Assembly (NCBI RefSeq): GCF_000211475.1
Contig: NC_015474.1
Coordinates: 1,426,001 to 1,490,000 of the forward strand
DNA from: Pyrococcus sp. NA2
Lineage (GTDB): Archaea; Methanobacteriota_B; Thermococci; Thermococcales; Thermococcaceae
Length of the DNA stretch: 64,000 bases
Direction of reading: 5' to 3'
Shown: positions 44,881 through 52,748 of the stretch, piece by piece
Position numbering within the stretch: position 1 is the stretch's first letter
Layout: each line of letters starts with the position of its first letter
Position numbers and translations under genes: made by a program
Notes under the pieces: model-generated
The model's input: the letters and a program-made list of their open reading frames with translations, nothing else
Told to the model about the DNA's origin: nothing
The model's database searches: none

Positions 44881-46887
44881 TCAAACCTTCAAGAACTTTG
44901 CATTTATAGCAACTATCACCGTGCTTAGACTCATTAATAAAGCACCCACCGCTGGGCTTAGCAATATCCCATAGCTGTAAAGTGCTCCAGCTGCTAAGGG
45001 AATTGCAAATGTATTATAACCAGTTGCCCACGCTAAATTTTGCACCATCTTTCTGTAGGTCGCCTTAGCAAGATGTATCGCCGTTATAACATCTCTTGGA
45101 TCGTTCTTGACAAGAATTATATCGGCACTCTCTATTGCCACATCGGTTCCAGCTCCAATTGCTATTCCAACATCTGCTTGAATTAGGGCTGGAGCATCAT
45201 TTATTCCATCCCCAACCATTGCGACAACAAAGCCAGATTCTTGAAGCTTTTTGATTTTCTCCGACTTCTGGTGAGGCAAGACCTCTGCGAAGTAGCCATC
45301 TAGACCGAGTTCTTCAGCAACCCACTTAGCTACCTTGGCATTGTCTCCAGTGAGCATGTAAGCTTTAATCTCCATCTCATGAAGCTTTCTTATTGCTTCC
45401 CTTGACTCTGGTCTTATCTTATCAGCTAAAGCCAAAGCACCGACAAGTTTTCCGTCAATAATTAAGAATACCACAGTTTTTCCCTGCTCTAGAACTTTGT
45501 TAACACGTTCATTCTCTTTCCAAAGTCCTTTCTCTTTTAAAAACCCCGGGCTTACAATGAGAACTTCTTTGTCATTGACAATGCCTTGAGCGCCTTTTCC
45601 TGGAATTGCTTTGAATTTCTTAACTTCATAAGGCTTAATCTTCTTTTCTTTTGCTTTTTCAACTATTCCCTGCGCTATTGGATGATTTGAATGACTCTCC
45701 AGTGTTGCTGCGTATTTTAAAATTTCTTCCTCGCTAATCTCATTCAGCGGTATTATATCTGTTACTTCAAACTTTCCTTCTGTTAATGTTCCCGTCTTGT
45801 CAAAGACAACCACCTGAACATCCTTTGCCCTCTCAAACGCTTCCCTATTCCTTATGAGTATTCCCTTTTTTGCTGATATCGATGTTGAAACTGAGACTAC
45901 TAACGGGACAGCTAATCCCAAAGCATGGGGGCATGTAATCACCATGACGGTGACCATTCTTTCCAAGGCGAAGACGAAAGGCTTGCCAAAGTAAAGCCAG
46001 AGTCCTAAGGTTATACTCCCAGCGGTTATCGCTATAATTGTGAGCCAAAAGGCCGCCTTATTAGCTAAATCTTGAGTTCTTGATCTCGTCTCTTGAGCCT
46101 GCTTTACGAGCTCAACTACCTGCATCAAATAAGTCTCTTTTCCAGTTTTCTCGATCCTTACCTTGATTGAGCCCTCCAAGTTTATTGATCCACCAATAAC
46201 AATGTCGCCAGGTTTCTTATAGACTGGCCTTGACTCACCAGTCAGCATTGCTTCGTTCACACTTGTCTCTCCTTCAATTATGATGCCATCTGCAGGTATC
46301 TTCTCACCAGGCTTAACAAGGACAATGTCTCCCTTCTTTAATTCGCTCACTGGAATATTTCTTATTCCCTTGGAGGTTATAAGATGTGCCTCTGTGGGCA
46401 TTAGCTTTATAAGTTCTTCCAATGCTCTTGAGGCACCGAGGATGGAGCGCATCTCAATATAATGGCCAAGAAGCATAATGTCTATAAGTGTGGCAAGTTC
46501 CCAATAGAAGGTCTTTCCCTGTAGGCCAAAAGTCACTGCTACGCTGTATGAGAATGCAACAGTTATTGCCAACGCTATTAACGTCATCATTCCAGGTAAT
46601 TTCTTTTGAAGTTCCTCTTTCATTCCCTTAAGGAAAGGTTTTCCGCCATAGAAGTAAACAATCGCCGAGAGCCCAAAGAGAATATAATGGTCACCAGGAA
46701 AACTAACATTAAATCGGAAGAAGTTTTGCACCAATGGAGATAGAATTAGAATTGGTATCGTAAGTATCGTTGATACTATGAAACGCCTTTTAAAATCCTC
46801 CATCATCATTTTATGGTGTTCTGCATGAGAGGGCTTTTCATGATGGTGCCCCTCGTGAGTTTTCATTTCGTGATCTTTATTTTTCAT
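44881..46887 (-). CDS. copB: CopB-type P1B ATPase (CPH motif)
   Basis: A 668-residue heavy-metal pump. The N-terminus is His/Met-rich (HEGHHHEKPSHAEHHKMMM) instead of an HMA domain. The transmembrane motif is TCPHALGLAVPL (CPH about 319-321), marking the P1B-3/CopB class (Cu(II)/Cu(I), sometimes Ag). DKTGT (Asp363), SHSNHPIAQGI and GDGINDAPAL are all present. ATG 46887 has GGTGA upstream (frame reaches GTG 46899). A minus-strand TATA-like ATTATATTTTTT with a TTTAC/GTAAA dyad just downstream (46939-46951) lies about 55-75 nt before the start. It complements CopA in copper export. Confidence 0.93.
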   Translation of the reverse strand: MKNKDHEMKTHEGHHHEKPSHAEHHKMMMEDFKRRFIVSTILTIPILILSPLVQNFFRFNVSFPGDHYILFGLSAIVYFYGGKPFLKGMKEELQKKLPGMMTLIALAITVAFSYSVAVTFGLQGKTFYWELATLIDIMLLGHYIEMRSILGASRALEELIKLMPTEAHLITSKGIRNIPVSELKKGDIVLVKPGEKIPADGIIIEGETSVNEAMLTGESRPVYKKPGDIVIGGSINLEGSIKVRIEKTGKETYLMQVVELVKQAQETRSRTQDLANKAAFWLTIIAITAGSITLGLWLYFGKPFVFALERMVTVMVITCPHALGLAVPLVVSVSTSISAKKGILIRNREAFERAKDVQVVVFDKTGTLTEGKFEVTDIIPLNEISEEEILKYAATLESHSNHPIAQGIVEKAKEKKIKPYEVKKFKAIPGKGAQGIVNDKEVLIVSPGFLKEKGLWKENERVNKVLEQGKTVVFLIIDGKLVGALALADKIRPESREAIRKLHEMEIKAYMLTGDNAKVAKWVAEELGLDGYFAEVLPHQKSEKIKKLQESGFVVAMVGDGINDAPALIQADVGIAIGAGTDVAIESADIILVKNDPRDVITAIHLAKATYRKMVQNLAWATGYNTFAIPLAAGALYSYGILLSPAVGALLMSLSTVIVAINAKFLKV

Positions 46888-46938
46888 ACCATTCACCACA
46901 CTTATGATGTTTGCAGTTTGGTTTGATATTGTTTATTG

Positions 46939-46951
46939 TTTACAAAGTAAA
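46939..46951 (-). promoter_or_regulatory. Dyad operator in the copB promoter
   Basis: TTTAC-AAA-GTAAA is a perfect short inverted repeat just downstream of the minus-strand TATA-like element (46953-46964), at the likely transcription start. It differs from the CopR consensus (no CA-N3-TG core), so another factor may bind here. Confidence 0.4.
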
Positions 46952-47027
46952 AAATATAATGCAAAATATATCTCCACCCTTATTTCAGCACTATGGAAAT
47001 TTAAAGAGGAAGGATATAATGTCACCC

Positions 47028-47240
47028 CTATTTTAATTTAAGCTCAGACCAAACTATAATCCTCAAAAGTACTCCAATAAGAACGATCAATTGTCCAGGG
47101 ATGTTTGACTCCTTAGGGAGAATATTGCATTTTGGAGGTTCTTTATATTATTCATGTTCATTTTTAGCAAAGTGTCAAGTTCTTTATAATAAAACAGAAG
47201 TGGCAATTACTGAGATAGGAGTCACATCCTTACCCATTAT
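47028..47240 (-). pseudogene. Decayed small membrane protein remnant
   Basis: Minus-strand pieces in changing frames read NGKDVTPISVIATSVLL, ELDTLLK, NEHE, then YKEPPKCNILPKESNIPGQ followed by LIVLIGVLLRIIVWSELKLK and a stop at 47028. The last part is a convincing C-terminal transmembrane segment. Stops and frame changes interrupt the rest. The family is not recognisable. It lies between the other decayed gene and copB. Confidence 0.35.
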
Positions 47241-47257
47241 ATTCCCTGGATAGTAGA

Positions 47258-47841
47258 TTAGGATTCCTTATTGAGCGGTAATGCATGGAGAGTTACGTTC
47301 CTTGGGAGTGGCTCTCTGAGCGGGACCCTATAGGTAACGTTCAACCTAAAGACGATGGTTTCATTCTCAATTATTCCATTGACTCCTGGGGTATTTTTCT
47401 GAGGATTGTGTATAAAGTTGCTTAAAATTTTCGAGTTTTCACACTTTCTCAACCCTGTTCTTACAAGTTCTGTGCATAACTGTTATGGCGATGTTCTTAT
47501 ACGGAACTATCGTCTGCTTGCGCTGCAAGATATAAAATGTTCCATTAATCTTAGCCACCACGGAGGGTTCTCTAAGTGAAGGATTACTGAATAATACCTC
47601 ACTTCCATTGAAAAGATAATACCGATCATACTCCATCGGGCATGTTACGCCTAAGTGTTTCTTCTCCCGCAATTCTCTCGAATATCCATATCGGAGTTAT
47701 GCACAACGATGAATGCGTATCCATCTCCTAGCAATATTGATGCAATTGTTTCATAAGGCTTACAAGTTTCAGGGGAGATTAGTGGAAAAGGGAGAATAAG
47801 ATTAGGAGGACACTCCTAAGGGACGCGATCACTACTACCAT
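47258..47841 (-). pseudogene. Frameshifted secreted protein gene downstream of cadA
   Basis: A reconstructable protein of about 190 residues broken by at least three frameshifts. From ATG 47841: a signal peptide (MVVVIASLRSVLLILFSLF); shift near 47780 to PLISPETCKPYETIASILLG and DGYAFIVVHNSDMDIREN; shift near 47690 to KKHLGVTCPMEYDRYYLFNG and on to IAITVMHRTCKNRVEK; shift near 47446 to CENSKILSNFIHNPQK and the end LPRNVTLHALPLNKES. It starts 12 nt after cadA, so it was the next gene of that operon. The four cysteines suggest an extracytoplasmic metal- or disulfide-containing domain; family unknown. Confidence 0.7.
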
Positions 47842-47853
47842 GCATCATGAATC

Positions 47854-49911
47854 TCATTTCAGAATTCTCATTGCATTAAAGACTGCTATAAGGGCAACCC
47901 CAACGTCGGCAAAGACTGCTTCCCACATGGTTGCTTCTCCGAGGATTCCAAGACTTATGAAAGCTAACTTAACGCCAAGGGCAAGGGCTATATTCTGCCA
48001 TACTATTCTCTGAGTTTTTCTGGCTATTCTAATAGCTTTAGGCAATTTTGACGGCTTGTCATCCATTATAACGACATCTGCTGCTTCGATAGCGGCATCA
48101 CTTCCCAAGGCTCCCATTGCAACGCCAACATCTGATCTTGCCAAAACCGGGGCATCATTTATACCATCTCCCACAAAAACAACTTTTCCATTCTTTTCCA
48201 GTTTCTCGATAACCTTAACCTTATCCTCTGGAAGGAGTTCAGCATAGAACTCGTCAAGACCTATTTCTCTTGCTATCTCCTCAGCGACCTCTCTACTATC
48301 TCCAGTAACCATGACTACCTTTTTCACTCCAAGCTTTTTGAGCTCCTTAACGGCCAATGAGGCATCTCCCTTTATCTCATCAGATATTACGATGTATCCC
48401 GCATACTTCCCGTTAATCACGACGTGAGCTATGGTGCCTTTAACCTTGCAGGTGTCATGCTCGATGTTAAAGCGATGGAGTAGCCTATCGTTACCGACCA
48501 TTACCTCAGTGCCATTAACCTTCGCTCTCACTCCATGACCAGCTATCTCCTCGTACTCTGTAATTTCTATTCCGTTTACCTCCTTTCCATACGCTTCTTT
48601 TATTGCTCTTGCTATTGGATGATTTGAGTGAGCCTCAGCCAATGCTGCAAACTTTATTAGATCTTCCCTGGTAAAACCATTTCTTGTTTCCACTTTAGTT
48701 ACCTTGAAGACTCCCTTAGTTAACGTTCCAGTTTTGTCAAAGGCAACTATCGTAGCTTCTCTAAGTGCGTCCAAATAGTTGGAACCCTTAACAAGTATAC
48801 CCTCTTTCGCAGCTTTACCTATGCCACCGAAGTATCCGAGTGGAATTGAGAGCACTAAAGCACAGGGACATGAAATTACCAAAACAACAAGGGCCCTATA
48901 GATCCAAGGTGCGAAGGGCTTTCCAAATGCAAATGGCGGTACTAATGCAATTAGTGTTGCTATTGCAACGACGGTCGGTGTATAGTAGTGGGCAAACTTC
49001 GTTATGAACTTCTCGGTCTTCGCCTTTCTTGCACTCGCCTTTTCAACGAGCTCAAGAATCCTTGTAATGGTGGACTCACTGAGCTCTTTTGTCACTCTAA
49101 CCTTCAAGAGTCCATTCAAATTGACCATACCTGAGAGGATTTCATCTCCTTTCTTGACATATCTTGGAATGCTCTCCCCTGTAAGGGCCGATGTGTCAAC
49201 ATTTGATGTACCCTCAATTATTACACCATCAACGGGAACCCTTTCTCCAGGCTTTATGATTATTATATCCCCAACTTTGAGGTTCTCGGGTCTCACTTTT
49301 ACTAGCTTGTCTCCAACAAGAAGATTTGCATATTCAGCCTTTAAGGCGAGGAGAGATTTAATTGAGCGTCTAGACCTATCTACTGCTAAATCCTGGAAGA
49401 ATTCTCCTATTACATAGAATAGCATGACCGCAACTCCTTCTGGATACTCTCCTATCATGAAAGCTCCTATAGTTGCCACTGTGATTAGGAAGTTCTCATC
49501 AAAAAAATTACGATGAATTGAGTTCACCACAGCGTTTCTAACAACTTTCCATCCGACAAGTAGATAACTAACTACGAAAATGCCAAACACGATTGGCTTG
49601 TTAATATTGTAATAATATTTCAGGATCATGCCTATAGCGAACAATACCAAGGAAGGAATTATGAAGTAGAGAGCTTTCTTTGGATTTTCTTCTTCCTCTT
49701 CATGGTGGTGATGCTCATCTTCGATTATCTCAACTTCTGGCTCAATTTTCTTGATTATCTCCTTTGCTCTCTCTACATCTCCCTCTATTATTGCTTCCTT
49801 GGTTGCAAAGTTAACTATGGCAAACTTAAATCCCTCTCTCTTTAGGGCTTCCTCTATTTCATAAGCACAGCTTGCACAGTCAAGTCCTTCAAGTTTCAAT
49901 TTTTTGGGCAT
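47854..49911 (-). CDS. cadA: CadA/ZntA-type heavy-metal ATPase (Zn/Cd/Pb)
   Basis: A 685-residue P1B-2 pump. One N-terminal HMA domain has LDCASCAYEIE (Cys12, Cys15), followed by an acidic His-rich linker (EDEHHHHEEEEE). The transmembrane motif is SCPCALVLSIPLGYFGG (CPC about 348-350), the EGVAVMLFYVIGEFFQ helix and the C-terminal Asp (FADVGVALIAVFNAMR) are typical of Zn/Cd/Pb exporters. AFDKTGT and SHSNHPIARAI are present. ATG 49911 has AGGTGAG upstream. The promoter has a TATA box (49961-49968) and an ArsR-type operator (49941-49957) shared with the adjacent arsR gene. Confidence 0.93.
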   Translation of the reverse strand: MPKKLKLEGLDCASCAYEIEEALKREGFKFAIVNFATKEAIIEGDVERAKEIIKKIEPEVEIIEDEHHHHEEEEENPKKALYFIIPSLVLFAIGMILKYYYNINKPIVFGIFVVSYLLVGWKVVRNAVVNSIHRNFFDENFLITVATIGAFMIGEYPEGVAVMLFYVIGEFFQDLAVDRSRRSIKSLLALKAEYANLLVGDKLVKVRPENLKVGDIIIIKPGERVPVDGVIIEGTSNVDTSALTGESIPRYVKKGDEILSGMVNLNGLLKVRVTKELSESTITRILELVEKASARKAKTEKFITKFAHYYTPTVVAIATLIALVPPFAFGKPFAPWIYRALVVLVISCPCALVLSIPLGYFGGIGKAAKEGILVKGSNYLDALREATIVAFDKTGTLTKGVFKVTKVETRNGFTREDLIKFAALAEAHSNHPIARAIKEAYGKEVNGIEITEYEEIAGHGVRAKVNGTEVMVGNDRLLHRFNIEHDTCKVKGTIAHVVINGKYAGYIVISDEIKGDASLAVKELKKLGVKKVVMVTGDSREVAEEIAREIGLDEFYAELLPEDKVKVIEKLEKNGKVVFVGDGINDAPVLARSDVGVAMGALGSDAAIEAADVVIMDDKPSKLPKAIRIARKTQRIVWQNIALALGVKLAFISLGILGEATMWEAVFADVGVALIAVFNAMRILK

Positions 49912-49940
49912 CTGTCTCACCTAATTTATCATTTCTACAT

Positions 49941-49968
49941 TTGAGCATTTGTGCAAATGTTTTATAAA
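49941..49968 (-). promoter_or_regulatory. TATA box and ArsR operator of cadA
   Basis: The plus-strand word TTGAGCATTTGTGCAAA (49941-49957) lies just downstream (minus-strand sense) of the TATA box TTTATAAAA (49960-49968). The same word with one change occurs at 50374-50390 in front of arsR. Its place over the transcription start fits repression released by metal. Confidence 0.75.
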
Positions 49969-50007
49969 TTTTATGCTTTAATAATGTTTAACGTTTAATG
50001 AGGTGAA

Positions 50008-50355
50008 TTATTCTTTCATGTGTTCTAGTGCAACTTTTAGAATCTCCCTAATATGCTCGTCGTTTAGTTTATAGAAAACGTTCTTTCCATCTTTTCTGTA
50101 AGTGATGATCTTCCTATCCTTTAAAATCCTAAGTTGGTGAGAAACTGCAGAGACTGAGAGTCCTGTAATATTTGAGAGGTCACATGTGCATAGTTCATCC
50201 TCTAAGAGGGCGAAGAGTATTTTCAACCTCGTGGGATTTCCAAGGGCATCAAAAAAGTCTGCAATTTCCAAAATCAACTCCTCCTTTGGCAACTTCTTCT
50301 TGACTCTGAGTATCTTATCGATGTGCTCTTCATACACCTTACATACCTCAACCAT
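50008..50355 (-). CDS. ArsR/SmtB-family metal-responsive repressor
   Basis: A 115-residue winged-helix regulator. The metal-binding helix contains ELCTCDLSNI, the CxC-D motif of CadC/ArsR-type sensors of thiophilic metals; the DNA-recognition helix is SVSAVSHQLRILKDRKII, and the wing KDGKNVFYKL. ATG 50355 has GGAGGTTGAG upstream. Its own promoter and that of cadA carry nearly identical operators, so it most likely controls both. It is a separate transcription unit just upstream of cadA on the same strand. Confidence 0.92.
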   Translation of the reverse strand: MVEVCKVYEEHIDKILRVKKKLPKEELILEIADFFDALGNPTRLKILFALLEDELCTCDLSNITGLSVSAVSHQLRILKDRKIITYRKDGKNVFYKLNDEHIREILKVALEHMKE

Positions 50356-50373
50356 TCACTCAACCTCCTATAG

Positions 50374-50400
50374 TTGAGCAATTGTGCAAACTCTATAAAT
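50374..50400 (-). promoter_or_regulatory. TATA box and autoregulatory ArsR operator
   Basis: TTGAGCAATTGTGCAAA (50374-50390) follows, in minus-strand sense, the TATA element ATTTATAG (about 50393-50400), leaving GGAGG and the ATG shortly downstream. It differs from the cadA site at one base in 17. Confidence 0.75.
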
Positions 50401-50717
50401 GTTTTTGGAAGAGTCTGGGGCCTAAGAGAATGTATAAGTACTGGATATCCAAAGTGATGTTACTCCTTGAAATAAGAGTGAGCTAATAACTGTTGATTCA
50501 ACTACTTAATGGTAGACTAATGGCGCTAACAACTCTTCAGTTCTTTGGAAATGGGGTAGCAAAGAATAAAGATAAGTAAAGTTAAGTGGGGTCGAGCATG
50601 TGATAATGCTCATGGCCATGGAGATACGTTCCATTTTCAGGATTTAATTCAAGTTGGGCTTTATAGTGTGAAGAGCAGATTCACTAACTTCCACTCCGCA
50701 GACTGATCAATCTACAT
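50401..50717. other. Intergenic region with possible coding remnant
   Basis: No intact gene. On the plus strand, about 50604-50706 reads DNAHGHGDTFHFQDLIQVGL and SVKSRFTNFHSAD before a stop, with no start codon; the His-rich start and normal composition suggest the tail of a lost gene, at low confidence. The rest shows nothing I can support. Confidence 0.3.
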
Positions 50718-50924
50718 TCAAACAATCTCCGCTTCGTATCCAAACTTTGCAATTGCACTGATTAGGTCCTCGACCTTCAATTTTGACTCATCATACTCGA
50801 CAATTGCAATTTTATTCTCGAGACTGACCTCGGCCTTAGCTCCAATTTTCTCTAAAGTCCTCTTAATTGTCATTACACAATGCTGACAACTCATATTATT
50901 GATTTTCAAAATGACTTTTGCCAT
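50718..50924 (-). CDS. copZ: CopZ-like copper chaperone (single HMA domain)
   Basis: A 68-residue stand-alone heavy-metal-associated domain with INNMSCQHCVMTIKRTLEKIG (Cys pair near residues 11 and 14) and the terminal FGYEAEIV strand. It would carry Cu(I) to CopA/CopB in the cytosol. ATG 50924 has GGTGAG upstream; the frame extends to GTG 50936. A near-match to the CopR site, ATTTCAAAATGTGAA at 51003-51017, lies about 80 nt upstream. Confidence 0.9.
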   Translation of the reverse strand: MAKVILKINNMSCQHCVMTIKRTLEKIGAKAEVSLENKIAIVEYDESKLKVEDLISAIAKFGYEAEIV

Positions 50925-51002
50925 TTTGCTCACCAAATATAAGTTATGTATGAAAACTTATTGCCCTTATCTTTTCCAAAACGAAAAGAAGATGTAACAA
51001 AA

Positions 51003-51017
51003 ATTTCAAAATGTGAA
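51003..51017 (-). promoter_or_regulatory. Near-consensus CopR-type site upstream of copZ
   Basis: ATTTCAAAATGTGAA matches TTnnCAnnnTGnnAA at all fixed positions but the first. It sits between the DUF302 gene end and copZ. A single-mismatch match in A/T-rich DNA can occur by chance, so support comes mainly from the neighbouring gene. Confidence 0.4.
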
Positions 51018-51020
51018 AAA

Positions 51021-51398
51021 TTAAAGGGTATCAATTATTTTCTTAAGTTTTTCTTCCATAGGTCTCATGAGCTCCACTATTTCTTCACCTGCTATCTTCC
51101 AAGCAACACTTGGAAGTCCAACTCCAATATAGACTCCATCTTCTCTTATATAACCAAACGCTGTACACGGCATTAGTGCTCCGATATTAGGCTCTAGCTT
51201 AACGAGTTCTGCAACTACTTCACGATCACATATGAAGAGCAGACGATAATCTGCAATTATGCCATCTTCTCTTTCCACTATGCTAACCGGGATTCTCTCT
51301 CCTACAATGAGAAATCCTTCTTCCTCGATTTTCTTTTTGAGTTCTTCCCAAAGCTCATCTAAATCCCTCATAAATCTTCGGACGTAGTAAAATTCCAT
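51021..51398 (-). CDS. DUF302 domain protein, 125 aa
   Basis: A one-domain DUF302 protein: FYYVRRFMRDLDELWEELKKKIEEEGF, ICDREVVAELVKLEPNIGALMPCTAFGYIREDGVYIGVG, with the single Cys in MPC as in the family. The fold is small alpha/beta; the function is unknown, although DUF302 genes often accompany metal, heme or thioredoxin-related genes. ATG 51398 has GAGGGTGG upstream. A strong minus-strand TATA box (CGTATAAAAAGTG, about 51487-51499) lies about 90 nt before the start. Confidence 0.85.
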   Translation of the reverse strand: MEFYYVRRFMRDLDELWEELKKKIEEEGFLIVGERIPVSIVEREDGIIADYRLLFICDREVVAELVKLEPNIGALMPCTAFGYIREDGVYIGVGLPSVAWKIAGEEIVELMRPMEEKLKKIIDTL

Positions 51399-51525
51399 CT
51401 CTACCACCCTCTACAAAGTTATCCGTTAAATTTTTCCAAAGTGTTGCCGCTTTATTTCCTTCTCTAATTTGAATTTGGATTCACACTTTTTATACGTTGT
51501 TGGACAAAAGTGGGTAAAGTGATGT

Positions 51526-52383
51526 TTAGACGATGCTCCTCTTCATGCCTTTGTTGCCATTGAGCGATGGGTCCTTCCCATATGACTTAAACACAAGGTA
51601 AAGAGCCGTAAATAGGTAACCGAACTGGATTATCACTCTTCCTAACTCCATTTTTGTTGAATACCCAAAGAGAACTGCAAATATTGAGCCTATTGCCCCC
51701 TTATGATGCCAGATGCTGTCTTCAGGTATTCCAAGATCGTAGACGATATTTGCTAAAACCCCAGGCGAGTAACCTTCTTTCTCTGCCCATTCTATTAGTT
51801 CATGTGTCCCATATCCAATTAAACCTGCTGCCACTAATACCAGCAATATCGAACTGAAGTAGAAGAACTTCTTGAGATTTATTCTCATGCCAAGACCATA
51901 AATAAGATACGCAAGTACAAGCGCTGCCATTAATCCAGTGACGAAACCAAGGAGTGTCTCTTCAATGTTTCTAATTATAAAAGGCGTAAGAAATATAACT
52001 GTTTCAAGCCCCTCTCTAAAAATAACTATGAATGTGAAGGTTATTAATGTTAGAGGAGTTATTGAAGTGCTGATTTTATTTTCAATTTCTGATTTAACGT
52101 TTTTACCTTTGGTGGCCATCCAATATATCATACTCGTAAGGACTATCACGGCAAGGTAAGAGGCCACACCCTCAAAGAGCTCCTTCTCTTTAAAACCTCC
52201 ATAAAATCTTACTATTCCCATTCCAAGTAAGACACTGGTGCCAACTGAAAGGGCAGTTCCTATCCATACCTCTCTAATTTGACTCGTTCGGTTGGTTCTC
52301 TTTAGATATGCCACCATTATTCCAATTATTATAGCTGCTTCGAGGGCTTCTCTAAATGTTATTAGGAAGGTACCAACGATCAT
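51526..52383 (-). CDS. FTR1/EfeU-type iron permease
   Basis: A 285-residue membrane protein with seven hydrophobic segments and two REXLE motifs, TFREALEAAIIIG in TM1 and IFREGLETVIFL in TM4, which line the iron pathway in FTR1/EfeU permeases. No EfeO/EfeB partner is nearby. ATG 52383 has GGAGGTG upstream. The leader region has TTAGGTTCATCTAA (52403-52416), similar to DtxR/IdeR boxes, and a CTTTTG/CAAAAG dyad (52445-52462). It probably imports Fe(II) or Fe(III) for the Fe-S and ferritin-like genes next to it. Confidence 0.9.
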   Translation of the reverse strand: MIVGTFLITFREALEAAIIIGIMVAYLKRTNRTSQIREVWIGTALSVGTSVLLGMGIVRFYGGFKEKELFEGVASYLAVIVLTSMIYWMATKGKNVKSEIENKISTSITPLTLITFTFIVIFREGLETVIFLTPFIIRNIEETLLGFVTGLMAALVLAYLIYGLGMRINLKKFFYFSSILLVLVAAGLIGYGTHELIEWAEKEGYSPGVLANIVYDLGIPEDSIWHHKGAIGSIFAVLFGYSTKMELGRVIIQFGYLFTALYLVFKSYGKDPSLNGNKGMKRSIV

Positions 52384-52402
52384 CTGCACACCTCCAAATT
52401 TA

Positions 52403-52462
52403 TTAGGTTCATCTAAAATTATTTGGATATTCTTATGAGCTTTACTTTTGCAAAATCAAAAG
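52403..52462 (-). promoter_or_regulatory. Candidate iron-regulator sites upstream of the FTR1 gene
   Basis: TTAGGTTCATCTAA (52403-52416) is an imperfect dyad resembling the TTAGG...CCTAA boxes of DtxR-family regulators, close to the expected transcription start. CTTTTG-CAAAAT-CAAAAG (52445-52462) is a second dyad. No clear TATA box separates them. Confidence 0.35.
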
Positions 52463-52748
52463 TTTCGAATTTAGGAGATAAAAGCTACAACTAATTAAGC
52501 TAATATGGAAATTATTAAAACCTCTCAAGTTCAATTTTAGAAAATATTTGATATCAATATAAAACAAAACATTCTGGCTAAGTATCCAAATTGTATTAAT
52601 TACAAAAATGCAAGATTTAAAGCTGTTGTAGTTTCAAAATGAGAAAAACTTTCAAGCCGTTCAAAGGAAATGTAACCCCTAGAAATAGATATCCTACAGA
52701 AACCTCATCCCCATGGCTAGGGTATATGATAAGAGAAAAATGGAAAGC
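52463..52748. other. Intergenic region between FTR1 and sufD genes
   Basis: No supported gene. CAATATAAAAC (about 52556-52566) and GATTTAAAG (about 52613-52621) are TATA-like on the plus strand; a short frame from ATG 52638 runs antisense into sufD and has no other support. GTTTCAAAATGAGAA (52629-52643) is a one-mismatch CopR-like word with no target gene. Confidence 0.3.
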
